Source of the DNA: an uncultured Clostridia bacterium
GTDB taxonomy: Bacteria; Bacillota; Clostridia; TANB77; CAG-508
NCBI GenBank assembly: GCA_934130085.1
Contig: CAKOXK010000003.1
Location: forward strand, 67,352 to 131,351
DNA length: 64,000 nucleotides
Direction of reading: 5' to 3'
Position 1 is the stretch's first letter. Each line of letters opens with the position of its first letter. Shown here in pieces: positions 45,287 through 55,253 of the stretch. The notes under the pieces are model-generated. The model worked only from the letters and a program-made list of their open reading frames with translations, did not search any database and had not been told where the DNA came from. The translations under genes and the position numbers were made by a program.

Positions 45287-45356
45287 TTAAAATTATTATT
45301 TTGATTTTAATTAAAGCCTACATTTTCAACAGCTACTCTATATCTAAACAATTTGG

Positions 45357-45416
45357 AAAAGAAGTATAATTATTATTTTAACATCTCAGTATTCTAATAA
45401 TAATTATACTTCTTTT
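45357..45416 (+). terminator. Terminator of copy A
   Basis: A long stem AAAAGAAGTATAATTATTATT with its complement AATAATAATTATACTTCTTTT encloses an 18-base loop. It may serve both this gene and the convergent LRR gene. Confidence 0.75.
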
Positions 45417-45516
45417 GGATATTTTTTATAAATTCATTTTATTTGATTAGTTTAGCTTAACATTTACAGAGTTCATTCATTTTTTCATATCTTATCAATA
45501 TATTGCTATTCGTTTA

Positions 45517-46638
45517 CTATTCCTTCCATTGTAATATTTTTTCTCCTGCATTTGCTCCCCACGGAGCTCCTTGTATTGAATTCTTTGATTTATCAATGTA
45601 CATATTTTTGAGTTTTGGTGTACCTGCAAATGCACGACTATCTATTTCTTTTATTGAGGACGGAAGTTCTATAGTAGTTATACCGCTCCATACGAATGCC
45701 TGCTCTTCAATCTTTTCAAGTATATTATTTGGTACAAATTTTGTCATTTCGCCTTGTGAACAAAAACATCCTATACAAATTGTTTTCACTTTTTCATCTA
45801 ATATGAATTCTCCATTTATTTTATAAAATACATTATATATTTTTGTTTTATCTTTTGAATAAAGTATTCGATTTTCTACCATGAAGTATGGATTATTTTT
45901 GTTTACTATTAAATTGAATTCATCAAATTTATTCCAAAATGTATGGTTTATATTTTTTACTCTACTTCCGATTTCGAACGTTTTTATGTTTCCTCTTGCA
46001 ACTATTGAGGACTCAAGAGTTGTTATTGAATCTTGTAGTTTTATATATGAAGCATTTGTAGCACAATTAAATGCACAAGATAGAATTTCAGTTGCATTTT
46101 CATTTTTCAGAACAATATTTTTTTCCTTTGAATAACATAAAACAAGCTTTGTTAAATCTTTTGTATATATGCAATTTTCTTGAGTCACATAATTACTATT
46201 TTCACTATCAATTATTACATCGGATATTGTATCTGGAAAATAGCTCCCATCGTTCAGCTTTTTAACTGTGCTCGGAATTTTAATTTTTGTTGCTTTTATA
46301 TTATTTATATTTGCTGTGAATTCAGTGGTTCCAGCCGGAATCTCCATTTCTGTTACACCTTCATAATATTTCTTTGAAACAAAGACTACTTTCTCTTCAT
46401 TTGTAGTATCATTAGTATTTATTAGCATTCCATTAGAATATTTGAATTTAGAATTATTTTTGTCTATATTTATAGTTTGTAAATAATCACAATTTTCAAA
46501 TGCTGACGAATCTATCTCAGATACATTTTGAGTTATTCTGATTTCGCTAAGTTTTGTTCCTGAAAAAGCATCGAACCCAATTTTGACTACTTTATCTCCT
46601 AAAAAATTAACTTTATTTAGATTTTTACATCCGAGCAA
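45517..46638 (-). pseudogene. C-terminal part of a frameshifted LRR prepilin-like protein
   Basis: 373 codons in the frame +1 to that of 46625-47530. It continues the BspA/LRR_5-type repeats interrupted upstream (SAFENCDYLQTINID, FAGTPKLKNMYIDKS) and ends after APWGANAGEKILQWKE. Its apparent TTG start lies inside the overlap and has no ribosome site, so it is not an independent gene. Removing one G in the TTTGCTCGG stretch restores NSFLGCKNL, a normal repeat. The break is a mutation, a phase switch or a sequencing error. Confidence 0.75.
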
Positions 46639-47530
46639 AGGAATTATTAGGTATAATTTCTATATTTTCTGGAATATTAATCTCACTAATCAAACAGCTA
46701 ATAAAGCAACCATCTGATATTTCATTTAAACAATCTGGTAAATCAATCTTTGAAATGCCACATGCTCTAAATGCTCCTTCCCCTATTTTTTGACATCCTT
46801 CATTTATTCCATCTTCATTTACCTTTGTTTCAAAAATTACGCTAGATAAATCCTTACAAAATGAAAATGCATCACCTTTTATTTCCTTACATGTATATGG
46901 AATAATAACTTTTTTTAGATTCGAAATATTTGAAAACGTTCCTGATGCAATAGAAGTAACGGTCTCAGGTAAAGTTAAATTTCCTTGACTATCCATTAGC
47001 ATTAAATTAGTATTTGATGATTTTAGCTCCCCATTTTCAATGTTATATGGATTTATACTTATACCAATTTCTTGCGCTATTTTTAATAAAGACTGATCCT
47101 GTGACTTAAATAGAATCTCGCCTTTTATTATTTCAAAACTTTCCAAGTATTGATCTTTCAAATCTGGGATTATAGTTTTAATGTTTACTTCTTTTTTTAT
47201 TTCTTCCTGAGTTTGAGTATTGTATGTTAAAGTATTCTTGCCTGCAGTTAAACTCTCAACATGAAAATTTTCATTTTCTATCATTTTTTCTTCTTTAAAA
47301 ATTTCGACTTCTTCATTGTATTTCGAAAAATCAGAAATAATTGCAGCTTTCTTTGTTTTTGTAAGTATACTATTGTTATTCGTAGTTGCTGAAATAATTA
47401 TTCCTGCCAAGGTTAACATTATGATAATAGTAATTACTAGAACAATTAGGGTTATAGCTCTTTCTTTGTTTTCCACTATTGATTTGATTCTTTTTTTTGA
47501 TTCTTCAAAATTTATATTATCAGACCTCAT
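46625..47530 (-). pseudogene. N-terminal part of the LRR prepilin-like protein
   Basis: 301 codons from an ATG with AAGGAG 11 nt upstream, in the shared array leader. A basic leader precedes ERAITLIVLVITIIIMLTLAG, a prepilin-like segment in which even the pre-cleavage Gly is Ala and position 5 is Val. A spacer of ~100 residues leads to leucine-rich repeats of the bacterial LRR_5 kind (LPETVTSIASGTFSNISNLKKV, GAFRACGISKIDLPD). The frame stops in mid-repeat and continues in 45517-46638. Intact, the product would be ~660 aa, a probable surface adhesin. Confidence 0.78.
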
Positions 47531-47602
47531 TTTTGCTTTTTCTCCTTAAAAATCTCTCAAAGCATTGATATGTATATGTTTACGTCACTTTTTGCTTTTT
47601 AA

Positions 47603-47797
47603 TTAATCTTTTAGATTAATGAAAAAACAAAAATCGAAGAACGCCTACTCTAAGTAAGTTATTCTTCGATTTCTTATTTGAAAAGATTGAGTTTTTTTCT
47701 TATTACACAAATTTTACACTAGCTTTATAAACGTTGATTTTACAGGGGTTTCATGGTATTTTTAGATTATCAAATTTTCATTAATCTAAAAGATTAA
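47603..47797 (-). promoter_or_regulatory. 195-bp palindrome-bounded leader, LRR gene
   Basis: Exact palindromes TTAATCTTTTAGATTAA and TTAATCTAAAAGATTAA bound the segment, which contains the conserved ACCATGAAACCCCTGTAAAATC-like block and an AAATCGAAGAATAACTTACT hairpin. It feeds the frameshifted LRR gene. Confidence 0.8.
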
Positions 47798-47827
47798 TGA
47801 AAAAAATTTAAAATCAAATTCTATAGC

Positions 47828-47869
47828 AAAAGACATATCATTTAAAACTATTTTACTGATATGTCTTTT
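47828..47869 (-). terminator. Terminator of copy B
   Basis: AAAAGACATATCA and TGATATGTCTTTT arms with a 16-base loop, 10 bp after the stop codon. Confidence 0.75.
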
Positions 47870-47878
47870 CCTTATATT

Positions 47879-50185
47879 TTATTTAGAAACTTGTAATACA
47901 GGACGAAGGCTTCGACATGAAGAGGTACTTCTTCCATTAGCGTTAAATACTAAATATGTTGAAATTACGCCTGTTCTTGCTACCAAACGTAAGGAAAACG
48001 ATGCTGAATACCAGTTTATATATGTACAACGTGAAGAAAGCCAATATTCTTCTCCTTTTTTTATTTTGTCAGCATTTCGATTTGCTACAGACCCCCATGT
48101 AGCGTTGTAAATTGCTTTTAGCCATGGATTACTTGATTTTTTATCGTTATTATATTTTTCATAGGCATAATCCTTCTTTTGCTCTACAGTAAGCCATTTT
48201 TCTATACCATTCGTGTTCATATTATATGATGTTATTTTTGCATCTGAGTATCCTTTGCTAGCGCCTTTCGTTCTATCGATATTTTCATATTGCGTAAATA
48301 GTGTTGGAGCGAAACTATTATATGTTGACGTTATTTTGTTAGGAGCACTTGAATCTTCTGCGTTTGTTGTCCATAGACTACCAAAATCGCCTAATTTATT
48401 TTCATCCGTGAAATCTTCCCATTTTGCATTTCTTGCTAATACGACTTCTACTTTTTTAGTTTTTCCGTTTTCCAACTTTATTTCTGTTAAATTTCCATAT
48501 AAATTATTACAAATTGTATCTAAAGCTAAGACTCCATTATTATATGCAGAGGCGCCCGCTAATCTTATCTGTAATTTCGTTGCTCTATCTGCTATATAGT
48601 AATCATATTTACTTGTATCAAATGAACCTGATTGTGAATCATATCCTCCATCTGTTAGTTTTGACCATGTCATATCAGATTCTACTGTTGGCAAACCTGA
48701 ATTTACTTTATTTACTGACTTTATGTCTTTTCCAAGTAAAGCTGCTATTGAATCTGCTTTTACATATCCATGTGCTTCACTTCCACTCTTATTCTTATAA
48801 AATCTATCTACATTTACCGTTGTGCCTTCTGAGGAATCTGGTACACTGTCAGCAGGAACCGTAATTACTGGACGTAGTGAACATTTTTCATTTGCATTAT
48901 TACCAGAAGAGCCATACTTCTTTCCTACACTGAACATTACCCCCGATGTACATGTTCCATCTCCACTTGAATATGCTATTTTATAATATTCATTAGATAA
49001 ATCTTCTGAATATGGTATTTTTCCATCTGTTCCACTATCCCAATCATAGTTTTCCATCCTTGTTGCTAACCAATAATTATTGCCTGTATTCATCATATTT
49101 ATAGTTGATTTTTCTGTTTTATTTAATGTTAGTATTGTTGGGGACGTGTCCTTGGCTAGCATCTGTGTATTATTCGCTTGATTAGTCGATGTATTACTTA
49201 TATCAATATAATCTTCTATTTGATTCGTTGAAAACCCATTATTTTTTGTATCTAATTGGTTGATCTTTGGCTCAATCTTTTTTCCTCCTACATATTTTCT
49301 TGCAACAGAATATGTTACATTGTAGAAGTCTTCTATATTTGTACTTCTTGCTGATAATACCTTTTTGCCGTTTATTTCTAGACTTCCATACAATTTTGAG
49401 CATATTTCATTTAATGCTTTTACACCATTTGTATAACCATTGATTCCTTCAATTTGTACTTCAAAATTTGTATTTGCATTGGCTATCAAGTTAACTGTTC
49501 CATTTTCATTTGTACTTAGTACTTTCCAGCCTAAATCTTCTGTTTCAATTTCTCCAGCTTCTACCATTGCAATTCCAGGTACATCTTGATTATCACTGTT
49601 TAATATTTGTCTTAAATGTCTGTTTACTCCTTTGCCATCTGTTTTACCAATGTATGTGAATGTACCATCATCTAGATTTACCATGTAATTGTGACCTTTA
49701 TATGCTACCTGTGCATAACCATCTCCATTATTTAAAAAATCCTCCAGACTATCATTTCCTACATTTGAACTCAAATAGTCTGCAAGCCTTCCCGTATTTC
49801 CTTCTTGCTCTCTTTGAATGTCTATACTTGCTAAATACATACTCATTTCTTCTTCAGCAGAAGATTTGTCTAAAACTGCTGTAGCATTTTTTGCTTTTCC
49901 AAGAATTCCATCATTGCTTACCATACTTATTGTTATTCCTGCAAGTATTAATAGGATTATAATTGTAACTACTAAGGCTATTATTGTGATTCCTGCTTGT
50001 TTTAATTTATAGTTTTTCAATTTATACTTTTTAAATTTTAATTCATTTTTATAATTTTGTTTAAAGTTATTTGTATTCTTTATTGCTTTAAAACTTTGTT
50101 TATAATGTTTTTCTTGAACTTTTTTTATAGAATTTTTCATACACTTGTTTTCACTTAATTTTAAGCTTTTTTGATCATACCTCAT
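47879..50185 (-). CDS. Prepilin-like double lectin-fold-type protein, copy B
   Basis: A 768-aa paralogue of copy A. ATG at 50185 lies 11 nt after AAAGGAG. It differs by an extra ~50-residue Lys/Asn-rich leader before the prepilin-like segment (LKQAGITIIALVVTII), giving an unusually long cytoplasmic N-terminus of ~70 residues. The rest is collinear with A, C and D: spacer, two lectin-like domains, each with the WLATR/WLSSR...LRPV frame. The first variable patch also differs from the others (RMENYDWDSGTDG). Own leader and terminator, hence its own transcript. Confidence 0.82.
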   Translation of the reverse strand: MRYDQKSLKLSENKCMKNSIKKVQEKHYKQSFKAIKNTNNFKQNYKNELKFKKYKLKNYKLKQAGITIIALVVTIIILLILAGITISMVSNDGILGKAKNATAVLDKSSAEEEMSMYLASIDIQREQEGNTGRLADYLSSNVGNDSLEDFLNNGDGYAQVAYKGHNYMVNLDDGTFTYIGKTDGKGVNRHLRQILNSDNQDVPGIAMVEAGEIETEDLGWKVLSTNENGTVNLIANANTNFEVQIEGINGYTNGVKALNEICSKLYGSLEINGKKVLSARSTNIEDFYNVTYSVARKYVGGKKIEPKINQLDTKNNGFSTNQIEDYIDISNTSTNQANNTQMLAKDTSPTILTLNKTEKSTINMMNTGNNYWLATRMENYDWDSGTDGKIPYSEDLSNEYYKIAYSSGDGTCTSGVMFSVGKKYGSSGNNANEKCSLRPVITVPADSVPDSSEGTTVNVDRFYKNKSGSEAHGYVKADSIAALLGKDIKSVNKVNSGLPTVESDMTWSKLTDGGYDSQSGSFDTSKYDYYIADRATKLQIRLAGASAYNNGVLALDTICNNLYGNLTEIKLENGKTKKVEVVLARNAKWEDFTDENKLGDFGSLWTTNAEDSSAPNKITSTYNSFAPTLFTQYENIDRTKGASKGYSDAKITSYNMNTNGIEKWLTVEQKKDYAYEKYNNDKKSSNPWLKAIYNATWGSVANRNADKIKKGEEYWLSSRCTYINWYSASFSLRLVARTGVISTYLVFNANGRSTSSCRSLRPVLQVSK
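47909..48031 (-). other. Hypervariable segment, copy B
   Basis: 41 codons between WLSS and LRPV, same length as the other copies. It keeps an A.F.LR.V.....G hydrophobic frame but differs at most exposed positions. Confidence 0.75.
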
Positions 50186-50257
50186 TTTTGCTTTTTCTCC
50201 TTTAAAATCTCTCAAAACATTGGTACACCTGCGTTCGCATTGTTTTTTACTTTTTCA

Positions 50258-50452
50258 TTAATCTTTTAGATTAATAAAAAAGTAGAAATCGAGGAATTCT
50301 TACTCTAAGTAAGTTATTCTTTGATTTCTTATTTGAAAAGATTTAGCTTTTTTCTTATTACACAAATTTTACACTAGCTTTATAAACGTTGATTTTGCAA
50401 GGGTTCCATGGTATTTTTAAATTGTCAAATTTTCATTAATCTAAAAGATTAA
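50258..50452 (-). promoter_or_regulatory. 195-bp palindrome-bounded leader, copy B
   Basis: Same bounds and order as in the other units. It includes the CCATGGAACCCTTGCAAAATC block, TGTAAAATTTGTGTAATAAG and the AAATCAAAGAATAACTTACT hairpin followed by T-rich sequence. Confidence 0.8.
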
Positions 50453-50482
50453 TAAAAAAATTTAAAAGTAGAATTTCATAAC

Positions 50483-50514
50483 AAACGACATATCATTAAA
50501 TTGATATGTCGTTT
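50483..50514 (-). terminator. Terminator of copy C
   Basis: AAACGACATATCA and TGATATGTCGTTT form a 13-bp stem 10 bp after the stop codon. Confidence 0.8.
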
Positions 50515-50523
50515 CACTATATT

Positions 50524-52683
50524 TTATTTAGCAACTTGCAAGACTGGACGAAGCCCACGTCGCGAAGTATCAATGTAAGTATCGGAACAAAATACCATTC
50601 CAGCATTCATAGATGCATTGTCTGATACACAACGTATACAAAAAGGTGCTCCACTCCAGCTTGCACTAATGCTACGAGATGAAAGCCAAAATTCAGCGCC
50701 AGCACTTATATTACTTGTATTCCTGTTTGCTCTTCCCCAATAAGCATTGTATATAACTTTAAACCATGGATTACCTGATTTTTTATCATTATTATATTTT
50801 TCGTAAGCATAGTTTTCTTTTTTGTCTGTTGAAAGCCAGTTGCTTGTTCCTTTTGTGTTCATATTATATGATGATATTTTTGCATCAGAATATCCTTTAC
50901 TTGCTCCTTTTGTTTTATCAATGTTCTCATACTTCGTAAATAGTGTTGGTGCATAGCTATTTCCTGTTGATGTTATTTTATTTGTTACACCTGTATCATC
51001 TGCATTTGTTGTCCATAGATTTCCGAAATTGCTTATTTTACTTTCATCCATGAAATCTTCCCATTTTGCATCTCTTGCTAATACTACTTTTACTTTTTTA
51101 GTTTGTCCGTTCTTTAGCTTTATTTCTGTTAAATTTCCATATAGATTATTGCAAATTGTATCTAAAGCTAAAACTCCATTATTATATGCTGGAGCACCTG
51201 TTAATCTTACCTGTAATTTTGTTACTCTATCTGCAATATAATAATCATATTTACTTGTATCAAATGATCCTGATTGTAAATCATAGCCTCCATCGTTTAG
51301 CTTTGACCAGGTCATATCTGATTCCATTACCGGCAATCCAGAGTTTATTTTATTTAATGATTTTATATCTTTTCCAAGTAGAGCTGGTATTGAATCTGCC
51401 TTTACATACCCATGTGCTTCACTTCCGCTCTTATTCTTATAAAATCTATCTACATTTACTGTTGCACCTACTGATGTATCTGAAACACTGTCTGCTGAAA
51501 CCGTAATTACTGGTCTTAAAGCTCCACTCCCAGATGCGTTATAACCTAGTGTGCTATAGTTTTTATTGGTATTAAACATTGTACATGTAAAATATACTCC
51601 ATCAGTCCTTACAAAGGCTAATCGATAGTATTCACTTGCTAATTCTTCAGAATATGGTGTTTTTCCATCTTTTCCCTTATCCCAATCATAAGATGCAGAT
51701 CTTGTTGCAATCCAATAGTTGTTTCCTGTATTTATCATATTTACTGTTGCTTTATTTGATCGCCTTGAGCTTGTAATTGTTGGTGATGTATTCGCTACTA
51801 TCATTTGTGTGTTGCTTCCTTGAGATGCTGATGTATTTGCTATATCAATATAATCACTTATTTGGTCTGTTGAGAAACCATGATTTATCGCATCTTTTTT
51901 ATTTATTATTGGCTCTATCTTTTTTCCACTTTCACATTTTTTTGATACTGAATAGGTTACGTTGAAAAAGTCTTCTCTATTTACACTCCTTGCTGATAGT
52001 ACTTTTTTTCCGTTTATTTCAAGGCTTCCATATAATTTTGAGCAGATTTCATTTAATGCTTTTACACCATTTGTATAACCATTAATTCCGGAAATTGAAA
52101 TTTCAAAGCTTGTGTTTGCATTGGCTATCAAGTTAACTGTTCCATCACTATTTGTACTTAGTACTTTCCAGCCTAAATCTTCTGTTTCAATCTCTCCTGC
52201 TTCTACCATTGCAATTCCTGGTACATCTTGATTATCACTATTTAATATCTGTTTTAAGTGTCTGTTTACTCCTGTTTCTGTACTTTTACCTATATATGTG
52301 AATGTTCCGTCATCAAGGTTAACCATATAATTATTGCCTTTATATGCTACCTGAGCGTAACCATCTCCGTTATTTAAAAAATCTTCTAAGCCATCGTTTC
52401 CTACATTTGCACTTAAATAATCCGCAAGTCTTTCTGCATTTCCTTCCTGCTCTCTTTTAATGTCTAAGCCTGCTAAATACATGCTCATTTCTTCTTCAGC
52501 AGAAGATCTGTCTGAAACTGCTACAGCATTCTTTGCTTTTCCAAGAATACCATCATTGCTTACCATACTTATCGTTATACCTGCCAGAATTAATAAAATT
52601 ATAATCGTCACAACTAAGGCTATTATTGTAATTCCAGATTGTTTAAATTTGAGCTTTTCGAGTTTATTTTTCTTATACATCAT
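50524..52683 (-). CDS. Prepilin-like double lectin-fold-type protein, copy C
   Basis: A 719-aa paralogue. Tandem ATGs lie after AAAGGAG; the first (52683) is taken. The N-terminal ~300 residues are almost identical to copy A (prepilin-like segment, NNGDGYAQVAYKG, VNREDFFNVTYSVS). The first lectin-like domain ends in SGALRPVITVS, the second in RRGLRPVLQVAK. The 3' codons CTTCGTCCAGTCTTGCAAG are shared with copy D but differ synonymously from A and B, so C and D share a more recent 3' end. Four residues per repeat side are aromatic or Cys in the variable patch. Confidence 0.82.
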   Translation of the reverse strand: MMYKKNKLEKLKFKQSGITIIALVVTIIILLILAGITISMVSNDGILGKAKNAVAVSDRSSAEEEMSMYLAGLDIKREQEGNAERLADYLSANVGNDGLEDFLNNGDGYAQVAYKGNNYMVNLDDGTFTYIGKSTETGVNRHLKQILNSDNQDVPGIAMVEAGEIETEDLGWKVLSTNSDGTVNLIANANTSFEISISGINGYTNGVKALNEICSKLYGSLEINGKKVLSARSVNREDFFNVTYSVSKKCESGKKIEPIINKKDAINHGFSTDQISDYIDIANTSASQGSNTQMIVANTSPTITSSRRSNKATVNMINTGNNYWIATRSASYDWDKGKDGKTPYSEELASEYYRLAFVRTDGVYFTCTMFNTNKNYSTLGYNASGSGALRPVITVSADSVSDTSVGATVNVDRFYKNKSGSEAHGYVKADSIPALLGKDIKSLNKINSGLPVMESDMTWSKLNDGGYDLQSGSFDTSKYDYYIADRVTKLQVRLTGAPAYNNGVLALDTICNNLYGNLTEIKLKNGQTKKVKVVLARDAKWEDFMDESKISNFGNLWTTNADDTGVTNKITSTGNSYAPTLFTKYENIDKTKGASKGYSDAKISSYNMNTKGTSNWLSTDKKENYAYEKYNNDKKSGNPWFKVIYNAYWGRANRNTSNISAGAEFWLSSRSISASWSGAPFCIRCVSDNASMNAGMVFCSDTYIDTSRRGLRPVLQVAK
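50554..50676 (-). other. Hypervariable segment, copy C
   Basis: 41 codons between WLSS and LRPV. Against copy D about half of all bases differ here, while the 20 bases on the 3' side are identical. Confidence 0.75.
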
Positions 52684-52755
52684 TTTTTAATTTTCTCCTT
52701 TAAAGTTTCGCGAAGCGTTGATACACCTGTGTTTGCATTACTCTCTACTTTTTCA

Positions 52756-52950
52756 TTAATCTTTTAGCTTAATAAAAAAATAAAAATCGAGGAATTCTTA
52801 CTCTAAGTAAGTTATTCTTCGATTTCTTATTTGAAAAGATTTAGCTTTTTTCTTATTACACAAATTTTACACTAGCTTTATAAACGTTGATTTTGCAAGG
52901 ATTCCATGGTATTTTTAGATTGTCAAATTTTCATTAATCTAAAAGATTAA
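52756..52950 (-). promoter_or_regulatory. 195-bp palindrome-bounded leader, copy C
   Basis: Palindromes at both ends (the gene-proximal one with one change, TTAATCTTTTAGCTTAA). The internal hairpin pairs AAATCGA (52784-52790) with TCGATTT (52819-52825). Nearly identical to the leaders of B and D. Confidence 0.8.
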
Positions 52951-52980
52951 TGAAAAAATTTAAAAGTAGAATTTCATAAC

Positions 52981-53012
52981 AAACGACATATCATTAAATT
53001 GATATGTCGTTT
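52981..53012 (-). terminator. Terminator of copy D
   Basis: AAACGACATATCA and TGATATGTCGTTT, the same element as after copy C, 10 bp beyond the stop codon. Confidence 0.8.
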
Positions 53013-53021
53013 CATTATATT

Positions 53022-55181
53022 TTATTTAACAACTTGCAAGACTGGACGAAGCCCATGGCACAAAGATCCGACGTAGGCGTCAGAGCTGAACACAAGGCGC
53101 GGAGTAAGAGAGCCACTGCTCGAAACATAGCGAAAGTAGAAGTAAGCGCTGTACCAATTCGCATTAACGCAGCGAGATGAAAGCCAAAATTCAGCGCCAG
53201 CGCTGATATTACTTGTATTCCTGTTTGCTCCACCGCCCCAATAAGCATTGTATATAACTTTTAACCATGGATTACTTGACTTTTTATCATTATTATATCT
53301 TTCGTAAGCATAGTTTCCTTTTTGGTCTGTTGAAAGCCAGCTACTTGTACCACTTGTGCTCATATTATATGATGTTATTTTCGAATCTGAATATCCTTTG
53401 CTTGCTCCTTTTGTTTTATCAATGTTCTCATACTTCGTAAATAGTGTTGGTGCATAGCTATTCCATGTACTTGTTATTTTATTTGGTACACTTGTATCAT
53501 CTGCATTTGTTGTCCATGAGTTGCCAAAGTTACTTAATTTACTCTCATCCATGAAGTCTTCCCATTTTGCATCACGTGCTAACACTACCTTTACTTTTTT
53601 GTTTTTTCCGTTCTTTAGCTTTATTTCTGTTAGATTTCCATATAAATTATTGCAAATTGTATCTAAAGCTAATACTCCATTATTATAGGCTGGAGCACCT
53701 GTTAATCTTACCTGTAATTTTGTTGCTCTATCTGCAATGTAGTAGTCATATTTACTTGTATCAAATGAACCTGATTGTAAATCATATCCACCATCTGTTA
53801 ACTTTGACCATGTCATATCTGACTCTACTGTTGGTAAACCTGAATTTACCTTATTTACTGACTTTATATCTTTTCCAAGCAAAGCTGCTATTGAATCTGC
53901 TTTTACATATCCATGTGCTTCACTTCCACTCTTGGTCTTATAAAATCTATCTACATTTACTGTTGTTCCTACTGATGTGTCTGATACACTGTCAGCTGAA
54001 ACTGTTATTACTGGACGTAATGAACAGCTTCCACCTCTATTAGAACCTGATGTACTATAGTTTTGATTTGTTTGAAACATTGTGCATGTTGAATATGCTC
54101 CATCCGTTCTTGAAAAAGCAAATTGATAGTATTCATAAGATACGTCTTCCGAATATGGTGTTTTTCCATCTCCACCTCTCTCCCAACCATAATAGGCTGA
54201 TCTAGTTGCAATCCAATAATTGTTTACTGTATTTATCATATTTACTGTTGATTTATTTGTTCTGTTTAAATTTGTAATTGTTGGTGATGTATTGGCTGCT
54301 AGCATTTGTGTATTACTTGATTGAGAGTCTGATGTATTTGCTATATCAATATAATCACTTATTTGGTCTGTTGAGAAACCATGATTTGCTGTATCTTTTT
54401 GATTTATTATTGGCTCTATCTTTTTATTGTTTTGGTAATCTCTTGATACAGAATATGTTACATTATAAAAGTCTTCCGCATTTACACTTCTTGCTGATAG
54501 TACTTTTTTGCCATTTATCTCAAGACTTCCATATAGTTTTGAGCAGATTTCATTTAGTGCTTTTACACCATTTGTATAACCATTAATTCCTGATATTGAA
54601 ACTTCAAATCCTGTATTTGTATTTGCAATTAAATTTACCGTTCCATCTTCATTTGTACTTAGTACCTTCCATCCTAAATCTTCTGTTTCAATTTCTCCTG
54701 CTTCTACCATTGCAATTCCTGGTATATCTTGATTATTACTGTTTAGTATTTGTTTTAAGTGTCTGTTTACTCCCTTACCATCTGTCTTCCCGATGTATGT
54801 GAATGTTCCATCATCTAGATTTACCATGTAATTGTGACCTCTATATGCTACTTGAGCATATCCATCACCATTATTTAAGAAGTCTTCAACTTCGCCATTT
54901 CCTAAATCATCTTGTATATAATCAGCTAATCTTTTATTTTCATCTTCTGCTTTTGAAGCCTCTAAACTTGCTAAGTACATACTCATTTCTTCCTCGGCTG
55001 ATGCCTTTTCTGAAACTACAGCCGCGTTTTTTGCTTTTCCAAGAATTCCATCATTGCTTACCATACTTATTGTTATTCCTGCAAGTACCAATAAGATTAT
55101 AATTGTAACCACTAAGGCTATTAATGTAATTCCAGATTGTTTTAATTTGAGCTTTTCGAGTTTATTTTTCTTATACCTCAT
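53022..55181 (-). CDS. Prepilin-like double lectin-fold-type protein, copy D
   Basis: A 719-aa paralogue, first unit of the minus-strand array. ATG at 55181 follows AAAGGAG. N-terminal segment QSGITLIALVVTII; the spacer is more divergent than in A-C (SLEASKAEDENKRLADYIQ). Two lectin-like domains follow. The last 41 variable codons are about 53% GC by hand count, with only about 14% A, in a gene otherwise rich in A and T. The end HGLRPVLQVVK is conserved. Its composition shift begins and ends sharply at the borders of the variable segment. Confidence 0.82.
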   Translation of the reverse strand: MRYKKNKLEKLKLKQSGITLIALVVTIIILLVLAGITISMVSNDGILGKAKNAAVVSEKASAEEEMSMYLASLEASKAEDENKRLADYIQDDLGNGEVEDFLNNGDGYAQVAYRGHNYMVNLDDGTFTYIGKTDGKGVNRHLKQILNSNNQDIPGIAMVEAGEIETEDLGWKVLSTNEDGTVNLIANTNTGFEVSISGINGYTNGVKALNEICSKLYGSLEINGKKVLSARSVNAEDFYNVTYSVSRDYQNNKKIEPIINQKDTANHGFSTDQISDYIDIANTSDSQSSNTQMLAANTSPTITNLNRTNKSTVNMINTVNNYWIATRSAYYGWERGGDGKTPYSEDVSYEYYQFAFSRTDGAYSTCTMFQTNQNYSTSGSNRGGSCSLRPVITVSADSVSDTSVGTTVNVDRFYKTKSGSEAHGYVKADSIAALLGKDIKSVNKVNSGLPTVESDMTWSKLTDGGYDLQSGSFDTSKYDYYIADRATKLQVRLTGAPAYNNGVLALDTICNNLYGNLTEIKLKNGKNKKVKVVLARDAKWEDFMDESKLSNFGNSWTTNADDTSVPNKITSTWNSYAPTLFTKYENIDKTKGASKGYSDSKITSYNMSTSGTSSWLSTDQKGNYAYERYNNDKKSSNPWLKVIYNAYWGGGANRNTSNISAGAEFWLSSRCVNANWYSAYFYFRYVSSSGSLTPRLVFSSDAYVGSLCHGLRPVLQVVK
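53052..53174 (-). other. Hypervariable, GC-rich segment, copy D
   Basis: 41 codons between WLSS and LRPV. By hand count 65 of 123 bases are G or C and 17 are A on the coding strand. Many codons end in C or G (CGC, TGC, GCG, AGC, CCG), unlike the codons on both sides. Confidence 0.8.
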
Positions 55182-55253
55182 TTTTGCTTTTTCTCCTTTA
55201 AAATCTCTCAAAACATTGGCACACCTGCGTTCGCATTGTTTTCTACTTTTTCA

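Noticed and set aside
53015..53248. 77-codon frame overlapping the variable end of copy D
   Set aside because: It is an out-of-frame shadow made possible by the GC-rich segment; no start signal.
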